A stretch of 17,130 bases of DNA, from assembly GCA_963933205.1 (NCBI GenBank), contig CAWVTK010000025.1, forward strand, positions 1 through 17,130. Direction: 5' to 3'. Source of the DNA: UBA6772 sp963933205. Lineage in GTDB: Bacteria > Bacteroidota > Bacteroidia > Flavobacteriales > UBA7430. Under the pieces are notes generated by a model. The model was not told the DNA's origin, searched no databases, and worked only from the letters and a program-made list of their open reading frames with translations. Positions 14,984 to 17,130 of the stretch are shown piece by piece (the stretch's first letter is position 1; every line of letters begins with the position of its first letter). The translations under genes and the position numbers were made by a program.

Positions 14984-15790
14984 ATGGCTAAGAAAAGAAT
15001 ATTATACGTTTCTCAGGAAATTACACCGTATTTACCTGAAAATGATCTATCTAAAACTGCTCGCTTTTTACCCCAGGCGATGAATGAATCTGGAATAGAA
15101 GTTCGCTTATTTATGCCTCGTTTTGGATGTATAAATGAAAGAAGACATCAATTGCACGAAGTAATTCGTCTTTCGGGAATGAATCTAATCGTGAACGATA
15201 TCGATCAGCCCCTAATTATTAAAGTTGCTTCTATTCCTCAAGCGAGAATGCAAGTATACTTTATAGACAATGAAGAGTATTTTAAACGCAAGTTTACAAC
15301 ACTTGATAAAAAAGGGAATTTCTATGGCGATAACGACGAAAGAGCTTTGTTTTTCTGTAGAGGTGTAATTGAGTCGGTTAAAAAGTTAGGCTGGTCGCCA
15401 GATATTATTCACTGTAATGGTTGGATGGCAAGCTTTTTACCTATGTATTTAAATAAATTTTACCACGATGATCCGATTTTTGAAAAAACAAAAATCGTAT
15501 TCTCTTTCTACAAACACTCTTTTGAGGGAAGTTTGAACGAGTCTTTAGCAAAAAAGATGAAGTTTGATGGCTTTTCGCAAGAGGAGATTGTTGGCTTTGA
15601 AGCTGCAGATAACAAGAAACTTATTGAAACAGCAATAAAATACTCTAATGCCGTTATTAAGGGTAGTTCAGAGCTTGATGCTGACTTAGAGAAAATGATT
15701 ACATCGTCTAAATTGCCAACTCTAGAATTTGCTGGCAGCGAATACAAAGAGCAATACAAGCCATTTTATGAAAGTTTATTTGAGGATTAA
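14984..15790 (+). CDS. GlgA-like half protein (starch synthase catalytic domain only, 268 aa)
   Basis: The sequence matches the N-terminal (GT5, glucan-acceptor side) Rossmann domain of glycogen/starch synthase: KRILYVSQEITPYL, FLPQAMNESGIEVRLFMPRFG, YFIDNEEYFKR, GDNDERALFFCRGVIESV and SPDIIHCNGWMASFLPMYL. Full-length GlgA is about 470-490 residues; here the second Rossmann domain is absent. The KTGGL motif that contacts ADP-glucose is replaced by ENDLSKTARF. The protein therefore probably does not make glycogen by itself. I chose the ATG at 14984 (MAKKRILYV); a TTG at 14960 also opens the frame. It ends 3 bases before the DUF4270 gene, which argues that the short form is intended and not a frameshift remnant. 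I recall the same neighbourhood in other Flavobacteria. Function unknown. Confidence 0.82.
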   Translation: MAKKRILYVSQEITPYLPENDLSKTARFLPQAMNESGIEVRLFMPRFGCINERRHQLHEVIRLSGMNLIVNDIDQPLIIKVASIPQARMQVYFIDNEEYFKRKFTTLDKKGNFYGDNDERALFFCRGVIESVKKLGWSPDIIHCNGWMASFLPMYLNKFYHDDPIFEKTKIVFSFYKHSFEGSLNESLAKKMKFDGFSQEEIVGFEAADNKKLIETAIKYSNAVIKGSSELDADLEKMITSSKLPTLEFAGSEYKEQYKPFYESLFED

Positions 15791-15793
15791 TTT

Positions 15794-17071
15794 ATGTTAA
15801 AATACATTTTAAGAAGCTCAACACTTGTCGTTGTATTGTCTTTATTTTCAGCCTGTAAAAAGGACTGGAATGAGCTAGGTTCTCAACTTATTACTACAGA
15901 AAACATACAGATGCTAGTTGTAGAAGACTTTGAGGTTAAAGCAAGTATTCACCCAGAAGATTCTTTATCAAGTTTAAATACAAGTACTTCTTTTTTAGGC
16001 TCTTTTACAGAACCCAACTTTGGAGCCAGTTCAGCTGCAATTTATACCGAGTTTAGAATGCCCTCTTCTGACGTTTCGTTTGGAGCAAGTGCTCTGGCAG
16101 ATTCCGTTGTTTTGTCCTTCAAATTAGCCGGATATTATGGCGATACCACTTCAATGCTAAACATTAGTGTAAATGAGATGCTCGAGCAAATTATCAGCAC
16201 AACAACAGACAACTCGGGAGAAGACAGCACGCTAGCCATTTACTCTAATCAAGACTTTTTAGTTGACCAGGCTGGAGTCGGTTCGCTTACATACACTGCT
16301 GAGCCCTCAAATAACTCAATCATAAACATTCACTTATCAAATGTGTTGGCGCAGTCTTTTCTGGATGCTGACCCAGTAAATTTTGAGGACAATACCGCTT
16401 TTCAGTCCTTTTTTAAAGGTCTGTATATTTCTTGCGAACAAGTTGCCTCACAGGGAGTAGTTTTAGAATTAGACTTATTGGATGCTTCAAGTAAAATGAC
16501 CCTATATTATCACAACGAAGATTCGGACTCACTTAGTTACGATTTTCAAATTAACAGTAACGCGGATAGAATGACTCGATGGTCACACGATTATTCTGCA
16601 ACCAATATAGAAAGTTTATTTGGAGACGATAACTTAGATGTATCCTATGTTCAGGGTTCAGCTGGATTAAGAACCTACTTAACCTTGCCATCGTTGGCTA
16701 GTTTAAAAGATTCAAACTATGTTGTACACAAGGCAGAGTTATCAATCCCTTACTTTGATTCTGAAAATGATAGCCTATTTGGCATTCCTAGTAAACTTGG
16801 TTTAGCTGCAGTAAATAGCGAAGGAAAGTTAGAAATTTTAGCAGAAGATCAAAATGTGCAGGGCTCAAACTACTTCGATGGAAACTCGAATGCTCTAGAA
16901 CAAACGTATACCTTTAATATTGCAAGGTACGTTCATAAAGTTATAGAGGAGGGTTATACAAATAAGTTAGCCTTATATGTGCCATCTTCTGTACTAAACC
17001 CAGAAAGAGTGTTACTTTCTAACGACAGCACTAAGCCAATTAAGCTTAAGCTGACAGTGTCAATACAATAA
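15794..17071 (+). CDS. DUF4270 lipoprotein (425 aa)
   Basis: Lipoprotein with a type II signal peptide whose lipobox is LFSAC, giving lipidated C21. The residues after it are KKDWNE, a Lys/Asp-containing stretch like the flavobacterial lipoprotein export signal, so surface exposure is possible. The mature part is beta-rich, acidic and Ser-rich, with repeated segments such as DSVVLSFKLAGYYGDT and VVHKAELSIPYFDSENDS, and it ends LKLKLTVSIQ without membrane helices. This pattern and the position between the GlgA-like gene and glmS match my recollection of DUF4270, a Bacteroidota family of unknown function. It starts 3 bases after the upstream stop and ends 30 bases before glmS, so co-transcription with both is likely. 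Confidence 0.84.
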   Translation: MLKYILRSSTLVVVLSLFSACKKDWNELGSQLITTENIQMLVVEDFEVKASIHPEDSLSSLNTSTSFLGSFTEPNFGASSAAIYTEFRMPSSDVSFGASALADSVVLSFKLAGYYGDTTSMLNISVNEMLEQIISTTTDNSGEDSTLAIYSNQDFLVDQAGVGSLTYTAEPSNNSIINIHLSNVLAQSFLDADPVNFEDNTAFQSFFKGLYISCEQVASQGVVLELDLLDASSKMTLYYHNEDSDSLSYDFQINSNADRMTRWSHDYSATNIESLFGDDNLDVSYVQGSAGLRTYLTLPSLASLKDSNYVVHKAELSIPYFDSENDSLFGIPSKLGLAAVNSEGKLEILAEDQNVQGSNYFDGNSNALEQTYTFNIARYVHKVIEEGYTNKLALYVPSSVLNPERVLLSNDSTKPIKLKLTVSIQ

Positions 17072-17101
17072 AAAATATTACAACCCCTTTTAAAGAAAAG
17101 T

Positions 17102-17130
17102 ATGTGTGGAATAGTAGGGTATTTAGGAGC
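17102..17130 (+). CDS. glmS: Glutamine-fructose-6-phosphate aminotransferase, N-terminal fragment
   Basis: Only nine full codons are in the window: MCGIVGYLG. This is the invariant start of GlmS, where C2, exposed after Met removal, is the nucleophile of the glutamine amidotransferase domain. The enzyme makes glucosamine-6-phosphate for peptidoglycan and lipopolysaccharide. The same start occurs in other class II amidotransferases such as PurF and AsnB, but GIVGYLG is most typical of GlmS and the DUF4270 neighbour supports it. The gene continues beyond the right edge. Confidence 0.8.

Noticed and set aside
14984..15790. GlgA-like gene as a frameshifted pseudogene
   Set aside because: The stop is followed after 3 bases by the DUF4270 start, with no room for a lost C-terminal half, so the short form appears genuine.

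Overview
The window looks like a chromosomal segment of a Bacteroidota bacterium, most likely Flavobacteriia/Flavobacteriales. The evidence is the AT-rich sequence, the near absence of Shine-Dalgarno motifs, several TAnnTTTG-type -7 promoter elements, and Bacteroidota-typical families: a DUF6495-like protein, a DUF4270 lipoprotein, a TonB receptor with a carboxypeptidase-regulatory N-domain, and a truncated GlgA-like protein next to panC. The genus cannot be fixed from this sequence. Gene packing is dense. No gene-free stretch exceeds about 110 bases, and I saw no tRNA, rRNA, CRISPR, insertion sequence or phage gene.

Layout. (1) 1-4701, minus strand: a run of three genes transcribed toward the left edge. 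First come two secreted amidohydrolase-family proteins (a 1001-residue two-domain protein, then a 437-residue one), then a DUF6495-like protein cut by the window edge. (2) 4810-6450, plus: a four-helix membrane protein and the ribosome-associated GTPase HflX, behind a good Bacteroidota promoter. (3) 6546-10816, plus: a probable metal-handling operon. It encodes a small Cys-rich exported protein that resembles the HYC_CC_PP family, a TonB-dependent receptor, a secreted heavy-metal-associated (HMA) domain protein and an MFS transporter. (4) 10813-14873, minus: panC, panD, a flippase-like membrane protein, an RfaE2-type nucleotidyltransferase and radA, packed almost without gaps and reading toward the MFS gene, whose stop codon overlaps that of radA. 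(5) 14984 to the right edge, plus: a GlgA-like half protein, a DUF4270 lipoprotein and the first codons of glmS.

How they work together. The panC/panD pair makes pantothenate, the coenzyme A precursor, and shares its operon with envelope (heptose-type nucleotide sugar, flippase-like) and DNA repair (RadA) genes. Region 3 is the only part that reads as a dedicated functional module: outer-membrane import plus periplasmic metal binding plus inner-membrane transport. Copper or another soft metal is the inferred substrate. Most of the rest is core-genome material.

The points most worth a second look are the Cys-rich metal cluster with its possibly leaderless first gene, the amidohydrolase pair in which only one of three domains keeps its metal ligands, and the GlgA-like protein that lacks both its substrate motif and its second Rossmann domain. 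I did not find evidence of a wholly new system.
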